Assembly: GCA_012026975.1 (NCBI GenBank)
Contig: VEPG01000071.1
Coordinates: 37,153 to 101,152, forward strand
Direction: 5' to 3'
DNA: 64,000 nucleotides
DNA from: Desulfuromonas sp.
GTDB lineage: Bacteria > Desulfobacterota > Desulfuromonadia > Desulfuromonadales > BM103
Position numbers and translations under genes: made by a program
The notes under the pieces: generated by a model
Seen by the model: only the letters and a program-made list of their open reading frames with translations
Told to the model about the DNA's origin: nothing
The model's database searches: none
Shown here: in pieces, positions 16,468-24,539 of the stretch
Layout of the letters: each line of letters begins with the position of its first letter
How positions within the stretch are numbered: position 1 is the first letter of the stretch

Positions 16468-16598
16468 GGTTTGCGGCCGGCGGATAGCGCCGAACGGATC
16501 CCCCTCCATTCTTTTTCGTGTTTTGGCCGGCTGAACCGGGCCATGGTCGCCAAATTTGGTAAACTGTGGGTGAACCTCATCATGCCAGGAGGTGCCCC

Positions 16599-17507
16599 AT
16601 GATCAGGACCTTGCCGACCATGCTGCTCGCGGCGCTGCTGGCCGTTACTTCGGCACTGGCGCTGGAAATCACCTCGGTCGCCCCGACTCGTGCCATCCCG
16701 GGGACGCGGGTTATTCTGACCGGCGGTCCCTTCTCCCCGCAAAGCCGCATCTTCCTCGGCGAGCGGTTCGTGCCGCCGGTGAGGCAGCACCCCCGCCAGC
16801 TGGAGTTTGTCGTGCCGGCGCTGCCGCCCGGTGGGTATTCGCTGACCGTGCAGGATGAGGTTGCCAGCGCCGTACAGCCATTCAACTTCGAAGTGCTCGC
16901 GCCCCGTCCGCAGATTGTCGAGGTGGAGCCGGACAACCTCGACGTCTGCGCCGATGAAGCCGAGCGGCTGGTCCGGGTCCACGGGAGCGGCTTCCATCCG
17001 GAGACGCTGCTGCTGCTCGGCAGCAATACCGTCAACAGCCGGGTCGTCGATGCGGCGACCATGGAATTCCGCCTCCCCGCGCTGCCGGCCGGGGTCTACG
17101 GGGTGGAGGCGCGCAATCCCGACGGCACGGCGTCCCTCCCGCACTCCCTGTGGATCAACAGCGTCCCGGAGATCACCAGCGTCGAGCGCGGCGACGACTT
17201 CGTCAATAACTACGAAGTGATCGTCCGCGGCAAGAATTTCTTCTTCAATTCGATTCTGGTGGTCAGGGAAACGGACACGTCCGCCGGCGGCACCGGCACG
17301 CGGCAGACGACCTACTACGCCCGCCGGGGTGCCGCGGAACCGCTGCCGGGCAGCCTGGTTGCGCCGGGGGAGCAGCTTCGCTACGACGATTGCCGGACGC
17401 TGGTCTATCTGCGCTACCCGAGCAACTTCCAGGACAAGGAACTGACCTTGCAGGTGATCAACCCTGACGGCAAGAAGACAGCGGCCTACGCGGTCACGCT
17501 GCCGTAG
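16599..17507 (+). CDS. Secreted protein with IPT/TIG immunoglobulin-like repeats
   Basis: I start at 16599 because AGGAGGT lies 7 bases upstream and a good signal peptide follows (about 1-21, ending SALA). The mature 280 residues contain three IPT/TIG-type beta modules. Each opens with a Pro-containing strand and a xGxGF/G-x-F element (ITSVAPTRAIPGTRVILTGG; VEVEPDNLD...VRVHGSGFHP; ITSVERGDDF...VIVRGKNFFF). The protein is extracellular or periplasmic and probably structural or adhesive. No neighbour clarifies the role. Confidence 0.8.
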   Translation: MIRTLPTMLLAALLAVTSALALEITSVAPTRAIPGTRVILTGGPFSPQSRIFLGERFVPPVRQHPRQLEFVVPALPPGGYSLTVQDEVASAVQPFNFEVLAPRPQIVEVEPDNLDVCADEAERLVRVHGSGFHPETLLLLGSNTVNSRVVDAATMEFRLPALPAGVYGVEARNPDGTASLPHSLWINSVPEITSVERGDDFVNNYEVIVRGKNFFFNSILVVRETDTSAGGTGTRQTTYYARRGAAEPLPGSLVAPGEQLRYDDCRTLVYLRYPSNFQDKELTLQVINPDGKKTAAYAVTLP

Positions 17508-17522
17508 TCGGCATCCCGCCCT

Positions 17523-17927
17523 TTACAGGTGCCGGGTTTCGGCCGGCGGCGCCTGCCAGTTGTCGTTGCGCCCGTCGACGCAGGTGACCGGTGCATTCAC
17601 CAGTTCGGCCGGTTCCGCGTTGTCGAGGCAGGTGACGTTGACGGCGTAGACCTTGCCCCCCGTATCCTGGAGATTCCCCCAGCCGAACGAATGGACCCCG
17701 CAATGCCGGCAGAACAGATGGTGAATCTTCCGTGCGCCGAACTGGTAGTCGGTCAGCTCGGTTTCATCGGTCAGCAGCCGGAACGAGTCCGGCTTGACCA
17801 TGGTCAGCCAGTTGCGCACCTTGGTGCAGATCGAACAGTTGCATTTGAAAGTGCCGGCGCTCAGGTCGATATCCGCCTCGTAGCGGACCGCGCCGCAATG
17901 GCAGCCGCCCGTGTAGGTTTTCTTCAT
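17523..17927 (-). CDS. GFA/CENP-V family zinc protein
   Basis: The 134-residue protein has the GFA fold zinc ligands: GGCHCGAVRYEA at the N-terminus, CNCSICTK at about 30-37 and FCRHCGVHSFG in the middle. The family name comes from a glutathione-dependent formaldehyde-activating enzyme, but most members, including short ones such as this, have no proven reaction. GGAG stands 7 bases before the ATG. It lies 38 bases downstream of the selenocysteine-containing peroxiredoxin-like gene on the same strand, so a thiol or redox role is possible. Confidence 0.9.
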   Translation of the reverse strand: MKKTYTGGCHCGAVRYEADIDLSAGTFKCNCSICTKVRNWLTMVKPDSFRLLTDETELTDYQFGARKIHHLFCRHCGVHSFGWGNLQDTGGKVYAVNVTCLDNAEPAELVNAPVTCVDGRNDNWQAPPAETRHL

Positions 17928-17965
17928 GGGTTTTCTCCGGTCGGGGCCCGTCTGGCGTCACCCCG

Positions 17966-18472
17966 TTACTGTGATTGCGCAGCAGGGTCTGCTGCCGGTT
18001 GCTGGCGGTCCAGTTCCTCCAGCAGGCGTGCGTTCTCGGGAACCCCTTTCAGGATGTAGCTGATGATCCCCTCCCTGTCGATCAGGTAGGTTATCCTCCC
18101 GCTGTCATAACGCTTGCGAATCGCCCCGTCCGCATCGTCGATCAGCGGGAAGGCGATGCCGTGCTCTTTCATAAAGGCCTGGTGGGTCTCCAGGGTGTCG
18201 CCACTGACGCCCAGCACCTGGGCGTTGCGCTTGCCAAAGGCTTCCAGATCCCTTTGGAAAGCGATCAGTTCGTTGCGTCAGACCGGGGTGAAGTCGGCGA
18301 AGTAGAAGGCGAGGACGACATTCTGTCCGCGCAGGTCGGCAAGCCGGATCGAGCCCCTGGTCGATTCCGCGGTGAAGTCGGGGGCCGGCGTGCCGATTTC
18401 CAGGGCATGGGCCGCAACGCTCGACAGGGCGACCCAGGCGGCCGTGAGCGTCCCTCTCAGCAGTCGTTTCAT
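17966..18472 (-). CDS. Periplasmic selenocysteine-containing peroxiredoxin-like protein (in-frame TGA)
   Basis: Reading from the ATG at 18472 (GGAGG 6 bases upstream), the frame meets TGA at 18278-18280 and continues in the same frame to TAA at 17966, giving 168 residues. Codon 65 falls at ADFTPV-U-RNEL, the spot of the peroxidatic Cys in AhpC/TSA and Bcp peroxiredoxins. The flanking sequence is intact (GTPAPDFTAESTRG before; VLGVSGDTLETHQAF after). A signal peptide (about 1-23) sends it to the periplasm. It would reduce peroxides. A pseudogene reading is possible but unlikely, since a neighbour shows the same feature at its own active site. Confidence 0.8.
18241..18261 (-). promoter_or_regulatory. 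Candidate bacterial SECIS hairpin
   Basis: In the message, the sequence starting 17 bases after the UGA can fold as CTTTCC...GGAAG with a GG-containing loop (AAAGGGATCT) and one bulged U. Position and loop G residues fit bacterial SECIS elements, which bind SelB next to the UGA. The stem is short. Confidence 0.45.
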
Positions 18473-18616
18473 GGTGTCCTCCAGACAGTAGGGTAGCGTC
18501 TGCCTAAAGTTTAAACCGGTGCTGGGGATGTGCAAGCAGGAAGGGGTGCGACGATGAGGCCGGATTGCGCAATCAGGCAAGCTGGCACGGAGGGAAGGCG
18601 AGGGACGACGGTCGGA

Positions 18617-19153
18617 TCAGGCGCCGAGGCGCTGCAGGATAGCATCGACCGGGGGCCGGTCGGCCGGGCCACGGCCGACGTGATGCAGGCGCACGATGCC
18701 GGCCGGGTCGATCAGCACGTCGCCGCCGCGCTGATGGATGTCGCCGTGCGCCGGTTGCGGCAGCCGCCCTCTCATGATTTCCCGCAGGTAGGCCCGCCAG
18801 GTTGACGGTCCCCACAGATCCCAGAACGAGGCCATGAGCATCCCGTAGCCGCGATAGACGGCCCGGTCGGCATCGATCAGCAGCGGCCAGGCGAGGTCGG
18901 TCTCGGCGACGTACTGACGCGCGAAGAAATCGTTCTCGAACGTCACCACCGCGATCCTGACGTTGCGCCTGGCGAACTCGCCTTCCTGCTCGCGCAACTG
19001 CGCGAGATGCCCCCGGCAAGGGAGTCAGCCGAGATGACGGTGGAAGACCAGCAGCAGCCACTGCCCGCGGTAATCCTCAAGGCGATGGAGGGTGCCGGCG
19101 CTGTCTTGCAGGGCGAAGGGGATGGCGGGGCGGTTGGTGAAGTCGGTCGGCAT
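18617..19153 (-). CDS. Selenocysteine-containing thioredoxin-fold (AhpC/TSA-like) protein (in-frame TGA)
   Basis: From the ATG at 19153 (GGAGG upstream) the frame meets TGA at 19025-19027 (codon 43) and continues in frame to 18617, 178 residues in all. The context FHRHLG-U-LPCRGHLAQL is the CxxC motif of AhpC-like redoxins, with the first Cys replaced (UxxC: U43, C46). The continuation VTFENDFFARQYVAE...PLLIDADRAVYRGYG is typical for the family. No signal peptide is evident, so it should be cytoplasmic. A perfect 7-bp hairpin follows the UGA. It is divergent from the peptide-modification operon at 19300. Confidence 0.8.
18989..19006 (-). promoter_or_regulatory. Candidate bacterial SECIS hairpin
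   Basis: CTCGCGC and GCGCGAG pair perfectly around a 4-base loop (AGTT), beginning 21 bases from the UGA of the 18617-19153 gene. The location suits a bacterial SECIS; the loop has one G rather than the commoner GG. Confidence 0.5.
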
Positions 19154-19299
19154 GGCTTGGCATCCTCCGTGTTCTTGCCGTGGCAGATGTTCAAACAATA
19201 GCGCGCTCCCGGCCACTCTTCAAGGGCAACGGCACCGGCGCGGAGGCAGACCGCGACGGGTATGCTATGCTTTCAGCTGATCCCCGCACCGGAGCCGCC

Positions 19300-21345
19300 A
19301 TGCGTATCGCCCTGGTTTTTCCGCCGTTCTACCATCCGGCCATGTACAACCTGCCGCCGCTCGGGCTGATCAACCTGGCCACCGGGTTGAAGCTGGCCGG
19401 CCATGAGCCGCGCATCGTCGACCTGGTGCTGGCAATCCGCACCGGCGAACTGCCGCGTGACGGGGCGATTTACCGCAACGCCGTGCGCCTGATCCTGGCC
19501 GGTGAGCCGGAACTGGTGGCGTTTTCGGCGCAATGCACCACCTATCCTGCGATCGTGCAGCTTGCCCGGCTGCTCAAGCGCGAACGGCCGACGCTGCGGA
19601 TCGTCGTCGGCGGTCACAACGCCAGCTTCCTCGATGTCCAGACGCTGATGCGTTTCCCCGAGTTCGACGCGGTGGTGCGCGGTGAAGGGGAGGTGACCTT
19701 TCCGGAACTGGTCGCCGCCTGGCAGGCCGGCCGCGAGCCGACCGGAGTGGCCGGGGTGACCTGGCGGCGCGGCGGGGAGATCGTCGTCAACCCCGCGCGC
19801 GAGCTGCTCGCCGATCTCGATATCTTGCCGCTTCCCGACTACACCCTGGCGCCGCCATTGACGGCCTACCGGGACGCCTGCGCTCTGCCCCGTGCCATCG
19901 CCATTCTCGAGGTCGGCCGCGGCTGCCCGCACCGCTGCGTGTACTGCTCGGAGTCGGTCCTGTGGCAGCGGCGCACCCGTACCTTTGCGGTCGAGCGGGT
20001 GGTCAATGAAATGCGCACCCTGCGCGATGAACACGGCGCCGCATGCTTCTTGCTGGCTTACGATCAGTTCACCGCCGACCGCCGCTATGTCGAGGAATTC
20101 TGCCGGAAGGTGGTGGCGGCCGGGCTTGCCGAGACACCATGGTACTGCATTTCGCGCCTGGATTCCGTCGACACGGCGCTGTTGGCGCAGATGCGCGCCG
20201 CCGGCTGCGAATCGATGTGCTACGGCATCGATTCCGGCTCAAAGCGGACGCTGGCCTTCATCGACAAGCGCATCGACCGGGCGATTCTTTTCGAGCGGGT
20301 GCGGCAGACCACCGACCTCGGCATGGTGCCGACCCTGAGCTTCGTGGTCGGCTTCCCCGAAGAGGAACGGGAAGATCTCGATGCCACCCTGGAGCTGGCG
20401 CTGCAGTGCGGCGTCCAGGGGAACGTCAACCCGCTGATGCAGCTTCCCACCGTGCTTCCCGGTACCGAACTGCACCGCCGTTACGGCGACCGGCTGGTGC
20501 GCAGCGTCGACACCTACTTCGCGCAGGGGCTGGAGTTCACCGACGGGCGGCGTCTGCCCGAGGATGAGGCACTGATCGACAGTGCTCCGGAGATCTTCAG
20601 CAGTTTCCGCAACCTGGAGTGCCCGGGGCTGCCGCTCGCCGAGCTGTACCGGCTGGCCGCGGGGTTCCCGCTGATCGTCACCCTCTTTCCCAAGAGCTTC
20701 CTGCTCCTGTGCCGGGCGTTGGCCGTGCCGCCGACCGCGCTGTTTGCGGCTTTCGACGCGTTTCATCAGCAGGCGGATGGGGCCGGGGAGCTCAATGCGC
20801 CGCGCTGTTTCGCCCGTTTCCCGGCCTTTGCCAACTCCCGGCTGGCCGCGATCCGCGCCGTCGCGGGAGAGTGGGAGCATCTCGCCGCAGTGCTCGACTA
20901 CGAGGGGCATGCCCTCGATGTCGCCCGATTTGCCAAGGGGGAAAAAACCGGTAACATTGATGTGCAGCGCCTGGATGAATGGCGCCCGCGCCGCCCGGCC
21001 AATGTGCGCATGGCCGCGTTTCGCTTCGATCTGCCGGCCATTGTCGCCGATCTCAAGGCCGGCGTGATCAGGTCGTCCTATCCGCAAGCGCCGAGTCGGC
21101 TGGTCTTTCGCCAGGCGGGGGCGCAGCTGGAGGTGACGGCGATCAATGCCTTCGGCTTCGACCTGCTCGCCGGGAGCGATGGCGCGACCGCGCTTGCCGA
21201 ACTGGCCGCAAGGCTGCGGGATGTCCATGGCGAAGGTCGGTCCGCCGCCGCATTCCTGGCCGGCTGCCGTGACGCGGCGCAGCAACTCGCCGGTCTCGAA
21301 CTGCTCGAACCGGATTTTCACGTATCGCCAGAGGAAGGGAGGTGA
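19300..21345 (+). CDS. B12-binding radical SAM enzyme with possible PqqD-like C-terminus, putative peptide maturase
   Basis: The 681-residue protein has an N-terminal cobalamin-binding-type Rossmann domain (about 1-140, opening RIALVFPPFYHPAMYNLPPLG). The radical SAM core follows, with the cluster motif Cys209-x3-Cys213-x2-Cys216 (CPHRCVYC) and GGE-like and FVVGFPEE elements. After the core comes a long helical region, and the last 80 residues (SRLVFRQAGAQLEV...INAFGFDLLAG...LARLRD-like helices) look like a PqqD/RRE peptide-binding unit. The ATG at 19300 has GGAG upstream and starts the B12 domain correctly. The stop lies 4 bases before the Cys-repeat peptide gene, making that peptide the likely substrate. 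Reaction unknown (thioether, methylation or other C-H chemistry). Confidence 0.85.
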   Translation: MRIALVFPPFYHPAMYNLPPLGLINLATGLKLAGHEPRIVDLVLAIRTGELPRDGAIYRNAVRLILAGEPELVAFSAQCTTYPAIVQLARLLKRERPTLRIVVGGHNASFLDVQTLMRFPEFDAVVRGEGEVTFPELVAAWQAGREPTGVAGVTWRRGGEIVVNPARELLADLDILPLPDYTLAPPLTAYRDACALPRAIAILEVGRGCPHRCVYCSESVLWQRRTRTFAVERVVNEMRTLRDEHGAACFLLAYDQFTADRRYVEEFCRKVVAAGLAETPWYCISRLDSVDTALLAQMRAAGCESMCYGIDSGSKRTLAFIDKRIDRAILFERVRQTTDLGMVPTLSFVVGFPEEEREDLDATLELALQCGVQGNVNPLMQLPTVLPGTELHRRYGDRLVRSVDTYFAQGLEFTDGRRLPEDEALIDSAPEIFSSFRNLECPGLPLAELYRLAAGFPLIVTLFPKSFLLLCRALAVPPTALFAAFDAFHQQADGAGELNAPRCFARFPAFANSRLAAIRAVAGEWEHLAAVLDYEGHALDVARFAKGEKTGNIDVQRLDEWRPRRPANVRMAAFRFDLPAIVADLKAGVIRSSYPQAPSRLVFRQAGAQLEVTAINAFGFDLLAGSDGATALAELAARLRDVHGEGRSAAAFLAGCRDAAQQLAGLELLEPDFHVSPEEGR

Positions 21346-21349
21346 CTCT

Positions 21350-21520
21350 ATGCTGAAGATCGCCCCAGTGGAGAAGAAACTGTTGTCTGCCGCCGCCTGC
21401 CATGCGCCGGCCTGCCACGCACCGGCCTGTCATGCCCCCGCATGTCACGCCCCGGCGTGCCACGCCCCCGCCTGTCATGCGCCGAGTTGCCACGCGCCGG
21501 CCTGTCATGGCCCGGCCTGA
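21350..21520 (+). CDS. Cys-His-Ala-Pro repeat peptide, putative RiPP precursor
   Basis: This 56-residue peptide starts at 21350 with GGGAGG ideally placed. Residues 1-16 (MLKIAPVEKKLLSAAA) look like a short leader. From Cys17 onward a pentapeptide CHAPA runs eight times with Cys at 17, 22, 27, 32, 37, 42, 47 and 52; only one Ala-to-Ser and one Ala-to-Gly change occur. Codons vary between units (TGC/TGT, CAT/CAC, four Ala and several Pro codons), so selection keeps the peptide rather than a recent DNA duplication. It is sandwiched between the radical SAM enzyme and a methyltransferase in one operon. A metal-binding or cross-linked product is plausible. Confidence 0.85.
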   Translation: MLKIAPVEKKLLSAAACHAPACHAPACHAPACHAPACHAPACHAPSCHAPACHGPA

Positions 21521-21571
21521 CCGTATGCGGGCGGACTGCCGACAGGTGGCCCGCCCGCTTTCATCACTGCC

Positions 21572-22489
21572 ATGCAACGCCGCCTCCTCGACCTGCTGAT
21601 CTGCCCCCGCTGCCTTCCCGCGGAAAAGCCGCTGCGCGCCGCTTTGCGCGAGGTGCGCGCCGGCGAGGTGGTCGAAGCCACGCTCACCTGCCCGAAATGC
21701 CGGACGGACTATCCGGTCAGCGACGGTCTCGCCACCCTGCTGCCGGCCGGCGCGACGGAAGATCACTACAACTCGAGCGACCGGCTGGCCGGCTACCTGT
21801 GGAGCCACTACGCCGACCTCGAGGGCGACCCGGATGCGCATCGGGCGTTCCCGGCCTGGGGCGAACTGTTCGCCGGCGCCGACGGACCGGTGCTGGATGC
21901 CGGCTGCGCCGTCGGCCGCCTCGCTTTCGAGTTGGCGCGGCAGGCGGAGCTGGTGATCGGCATCGACCGGGCCGCGGGGTTCGCGCGGGCGGCCCGCACC
22001 CTGGCGCGCAACGGTCGGCTTGGTTTCGAGCTGATCAGCGAGGGGGAGCTTTATGAAAGCCGCACGGCCCGTCTGCCTGACGAGGTGCCGCGCGAGCGGG
22101 TCGAGTTCCTGGTGGCCGATGCCCTGGCGCTGCCATTTCCGGCCGGCCTGTTCGGTACGACGGCCTCGCTCAACCTGCTTGACCGGGTGCCGCTGCCGCG
22201 TCTCCATCTGGCCGAACTCGACCGGGTCGGCAGGAAGGCCGGCGCCACCCTGCTGCTGGCCGACCCCTGGTCATGGGCGGCTGGCCCCGCGCAGCCGGAG
22301 GAGTGGCTCGGCGGCTGTCGTTCCGGGCAGGGCGCCGGCTTCGGGCGGGACAACGTACGCCGCCTGCTGGAACGGCTGGGGCGTCCTCCCTGGCGGCTGG
22401 CCGACAACGGCCGGATCAGCTGGACGATCCGTCATCATCGCAACCATTTCGAGTTGATCCACAGTGACTACCTCCTTGCCCGCCGTTGA
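21572..22489 (+). CDS. SAM-dependent methyltransferase with Trm112-like zinc domain
   Basis: The 305-residue protein begins with a Trm112-type zinc ribbon (LLDLLICPRC at about 5-14, LTCPKCRTDYPVSDG at about 38-52). A class I methyltransferase domain follows, with motif I VLDAGCAVGRLAFELA (about 108-123), acidic GIDRA and a later ADALALPFP. The order matches stand-alone small-molecule or protein methyltransferases. The ribosome site is weak, suggesting coupling to upstream translation. It is third in the radical SAM/peptide operon and may methylate the peptide (N-, S- or C-terminus) or a precursor. The substrate is inferred from context only. Confidence 0.85.
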   Translation: MQRRLLDLLICPRCLPAEKPLRAALREVRAGEVVEATLTCPKCRTDYPVSDGLATLLPAGATEDHYNSSDRLAGYLWSHYADLEGDPDAHRAFPAWGELFAGADGPVLDAGCAVGRLAFELARQAELVIGIDRAAGFARAARTLARNGRLGFELISEGELYESRTARLPDEVPRERVEFLVADALALPFPAGLFGTTASLNLLDRVPLPRLHLAELDRVGRKAGATLLLADPWSWAAGPAQPEEWLGGCRSGQGAGFGRDNVRRLLERLGRPPWRLADNGRISWTIRHHRNHFELIHSDYLLARR

Positions 22490-23423
22490 CAACGCCCGGC
22501 CCCGGCCGGTCTTCGATGCCCACGTCGATCTGGTCTATGCCCTGGGCCCGGACCCCGCGACAGCCGTGGTGGGGAGCCCCTTTGCGCCGGAGTGCCTCGC
22601 TGCCGGCGGGGTGCGGGTGCTGACAAGCGTCCTCTACTGCGCCGACGCCTTCAACGGTCCGCCCGCCGCCGCCCATCTCCGGGAGCTGCTTGCCGCCGAT
22701 GCCCGACTCCTTGGCGACCTGCCGCTCATTCAGGGGCGAGACCAGCTGAACAGCGTTTGGGAGGGGAGCGGGGCGCCGGGGCGGCTGCGGCTGCGGGAAA
22801 ACGCCGAGCCGCTGCCGGAGTTCGGCGTCGCGGCGGCCTGCGCGGCGGGGATCGTCACCGTCGGCCTGACCCATGTCGGCCGCAACCGCCTGGCCGATGG
22901 CAACGCCGTCGCGGCCCCCGGTGGGCTGCCCCCGGCCGGCCGGCAGCTGCTGGCGGAGCTGGCCGCGGCGGGGCGGGTGCTGGACGTGGCCCACCTGGCG
23001 CCACCGGGCTTTTGGGAGGTGCTGACGGAGTACGCCGGACCGCTGATCTGCTCGCACACCGGGTTGCGCCGTTTCCGCGATCTGCCGCGCAACCTCGACG
23101 AGTCCCAGCTGGCTGCGCTGTTCGGTCGCGGCGGCATCGTCGGCCTGGCCTTTGCCCCGGGGCTGCTGGCAACAACCCCGGAGATCGATCTCGACGAGGT
23201 CTTTCGTCAACTCGACTGGCTCGTGCAGCGCTTCGGGGCGGAACAGGTGGGGTTGGGCAGCGACTTCGGTGGTTTCGAGGGAATTTGCCACGGTCTGGAG
23301 GATCACGGCCGGCTGCCGGCCCTGGCTGCGCGCATGGAGCGGGCCGGCTACCCGGCGGCGGCCATCGCCGCGATCATGGGGGAGAACTGGCGACGCTTCT
23401 ATGCCGCCGTGCTGCCGGCGTAG
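22464..23423 (+). CDS. M19-family (renal-type) dipeptidase
   Basis: The 319-residue protein is a metal-dependent dipeptidase of the M19/microsomal dipeptidase family. It shows FDAHVDLVY near the N-terminus (metal ligands His and Asp), GLTHVGRNRLADGN, the SHTGLR block (metal ligand His) and GLGSDFGGFEG near the end. No signal peptide is present, so it acts in the cytoplasm. The start is GTG at 22464, inside the methyltransferase gene (26-base overlap), so the two are coupled. In this operon it could trim the leader or release small pieces such as Ala-Pro. Its 3' end overlaps the convergent aminotransferase by 25 bases. Confidence 0.85.
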   Translation: MTTSLPAVDNARPRPVFDAHVDLVYALGPDPATAVVGSPFAPECLAAGGVRVLTSVLYCADAFNGPPAAAHLRELLAADARLLGDLPLIQGRDQLNSVWEGSGAPGRLRLRENAEPLPEFGVAAACAAGIVTVGLTHVGRNRLADGNAVAAPGGLPPAGRQLLAELAAAGRVLDVAHLAPPGFWEVLTEYAGPLICSHTGLRRFRDLPRNLDESQLAALFGRGGIVGLAFAPGLLATTPEIDLDEVFRQLDWLVQRFGAEQVGLGSDFGGFEGICHGLEDHGRLPALAARMERAGYPAAAIAAIMGENWRRFYAAVLPA

Positions 23424-24538
23424 CGGTCGAGGGTCGCAAGGAAGCGGGCCACGTCCTCCGGTGTGTTGGCGAAGTGCGGCGACAGGCGGATGCGGCCGTC
23501 GCGCAGGGCGACGACGACCCGGTTCGCGCTCAGGTAGCGAAACAGCCCTGCTATATCGGCGGTGCCGTCGAAAGCGACGATGCCGGCCCGCTCGCGTTCC
23601 GCGCGGGGGGAAGCCAGGCGCCAGCCCCGTTGTTCCAGGCCCGCATCCAGTTGTCTGGTCAGGGTCGCCACCTGCGTCCGGATGTGTTCGCCGCCGACTT
23701 CAGCGAGCAGTTCCAAAGCCGAGCCGAGCCCGGCAATTCCCACGACGTTCAACGTTCCCGGTTCGAACCCGGCGGCATCGCCGCGCAGGGTGAAGTGCAG
23801 GGAAAAATCCTCCGCGTCGGTGACGCTCTTCCACCCCGCCAACGGCGGCGTCAGCCGCGGCAGCAGTTCGCGCTCGACATACAGCACCCCGATCCCCTGC
23901 GGTCCGCACAGCCACTTGTGCGCCCCGCAGGAAAGGGCGGCGATGCCGCAGCGTTTCACGTCGAGCGGCAGCAGGCCGAGGCTCTGGATGGCATCGACCA
24001 CCAGCAGCAGGCCGTGTTCCCGGCAGAAGTCGCCGAAAGCCGGCAGGTCGGCGGCAAAGCCGGTGGCGAAGTCGACGCTGCTCAGCGCCAGCACGCGGGC
24101 TTGCGGGATGAATGCTCCGGCCACGGCGTCGACGGTGAGCCGGCCGTTGCGGCGGGGGATGTCGATCACCCGCACGCCGCGCCTGGCCAGGTGCCGCCAC
24201 GGATAGATGTTGGCGGGAAAGTCCGGCGTCGGCACCAGCACTGCTTCCCCCGACCGCCACGGCAGCGCTTCGGCAACCAGACTCAGCCCCGTCGAAGTGT
24301 TGGGAACGAAAGCGATCTCCCCGGCGTCCGCGCCGATAAATGCCGCCGCCTGCCGGCGCACCGCCGCGACCCGGTCGGTCCAGAGCCGGTAGCCGGCGCT
24401 GCCGAGACCGGCCTGCTCGGCGAGGACGGAGCGCATGGCCGCGACCACCCTGGTCGAGCAGGGGGCGATCCCGGCGTGATTGAAAAATAGCTGCTCATCC
24501 AGCGCCGGGAAGAGGGTGCGGCAGACAGTCGGTTCCAT
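23399..24538 (-). CDS. Class V aminotransferase / cysteine-desulfurase-like PLP enzyme
   Basis: The 379-residue PLP enzyme has the class V fold: NHAGIAPCS near the N-terminus, VPNTSTGLSLVAEA, the Asp of VVDAIQSLG and the PLP lysine in SCGAHKWLCGPQG, and a C-terminal IRLSPHFANTPEDV. It looks closer to kynureninase/isopenicillin-epimerase-like members than to NifS, since no catalytic Cys loop is evident. It follows the macrodomain gene by one base on the minus strand and ends tail-to-tail with the dipeptidase. A link to the peptide operon is possible but not shown. Substrate unknown. Confidence 0.85.
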   Translation of the reverse strand: MEPTVCRTLFPALDEQLFFNHAGIAPCSTRVVAAMRSVLAEQAGLGSAGYRLWTDRVAAVRRQAAAFIGADAGEIAFVPNTSTGLSLVAEALPWRSGEAVLVPTPDFPANIYPWRHLARRGVRVIDIPRRNGRLTVDAVAGAFIPQARVLALSSVDFATGFAADLPAFGDFCREHGLLLVVDAIQSLGLLPLDVKRCGIAALSCGAHKWLCGPQGIGVLYVERELLPRLTPPLAGWKSVTDAEDFSLHFTLRGDAAGFEPGTLNVVGIAGLGSALELLAEVGGEHIRTQVATLTRQLDAGLEQRGWRLASPRAERERAGIVAFDGTADIAGLFRYLSANRVVVALRDGRIRLSPHFANTPEDVARFLATLDRYAGSTAA

Positions 24539-24539
24539 C

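Noticed and set aside
17966-19153. Two broken peroxiredoxin pseudogenes
   Set aside because: Each has only one TGA, in frame, exactly at the redox Cys column, with intact sequence on both sides and a hairpin after it; selenocysteine explains this better.
21395-21520. A CRISPR-like or satellite repeat array
   Set aside because: Units are 15 bases in a reading frame without spacers and vary at synonymous sites; it is a coding repeat.
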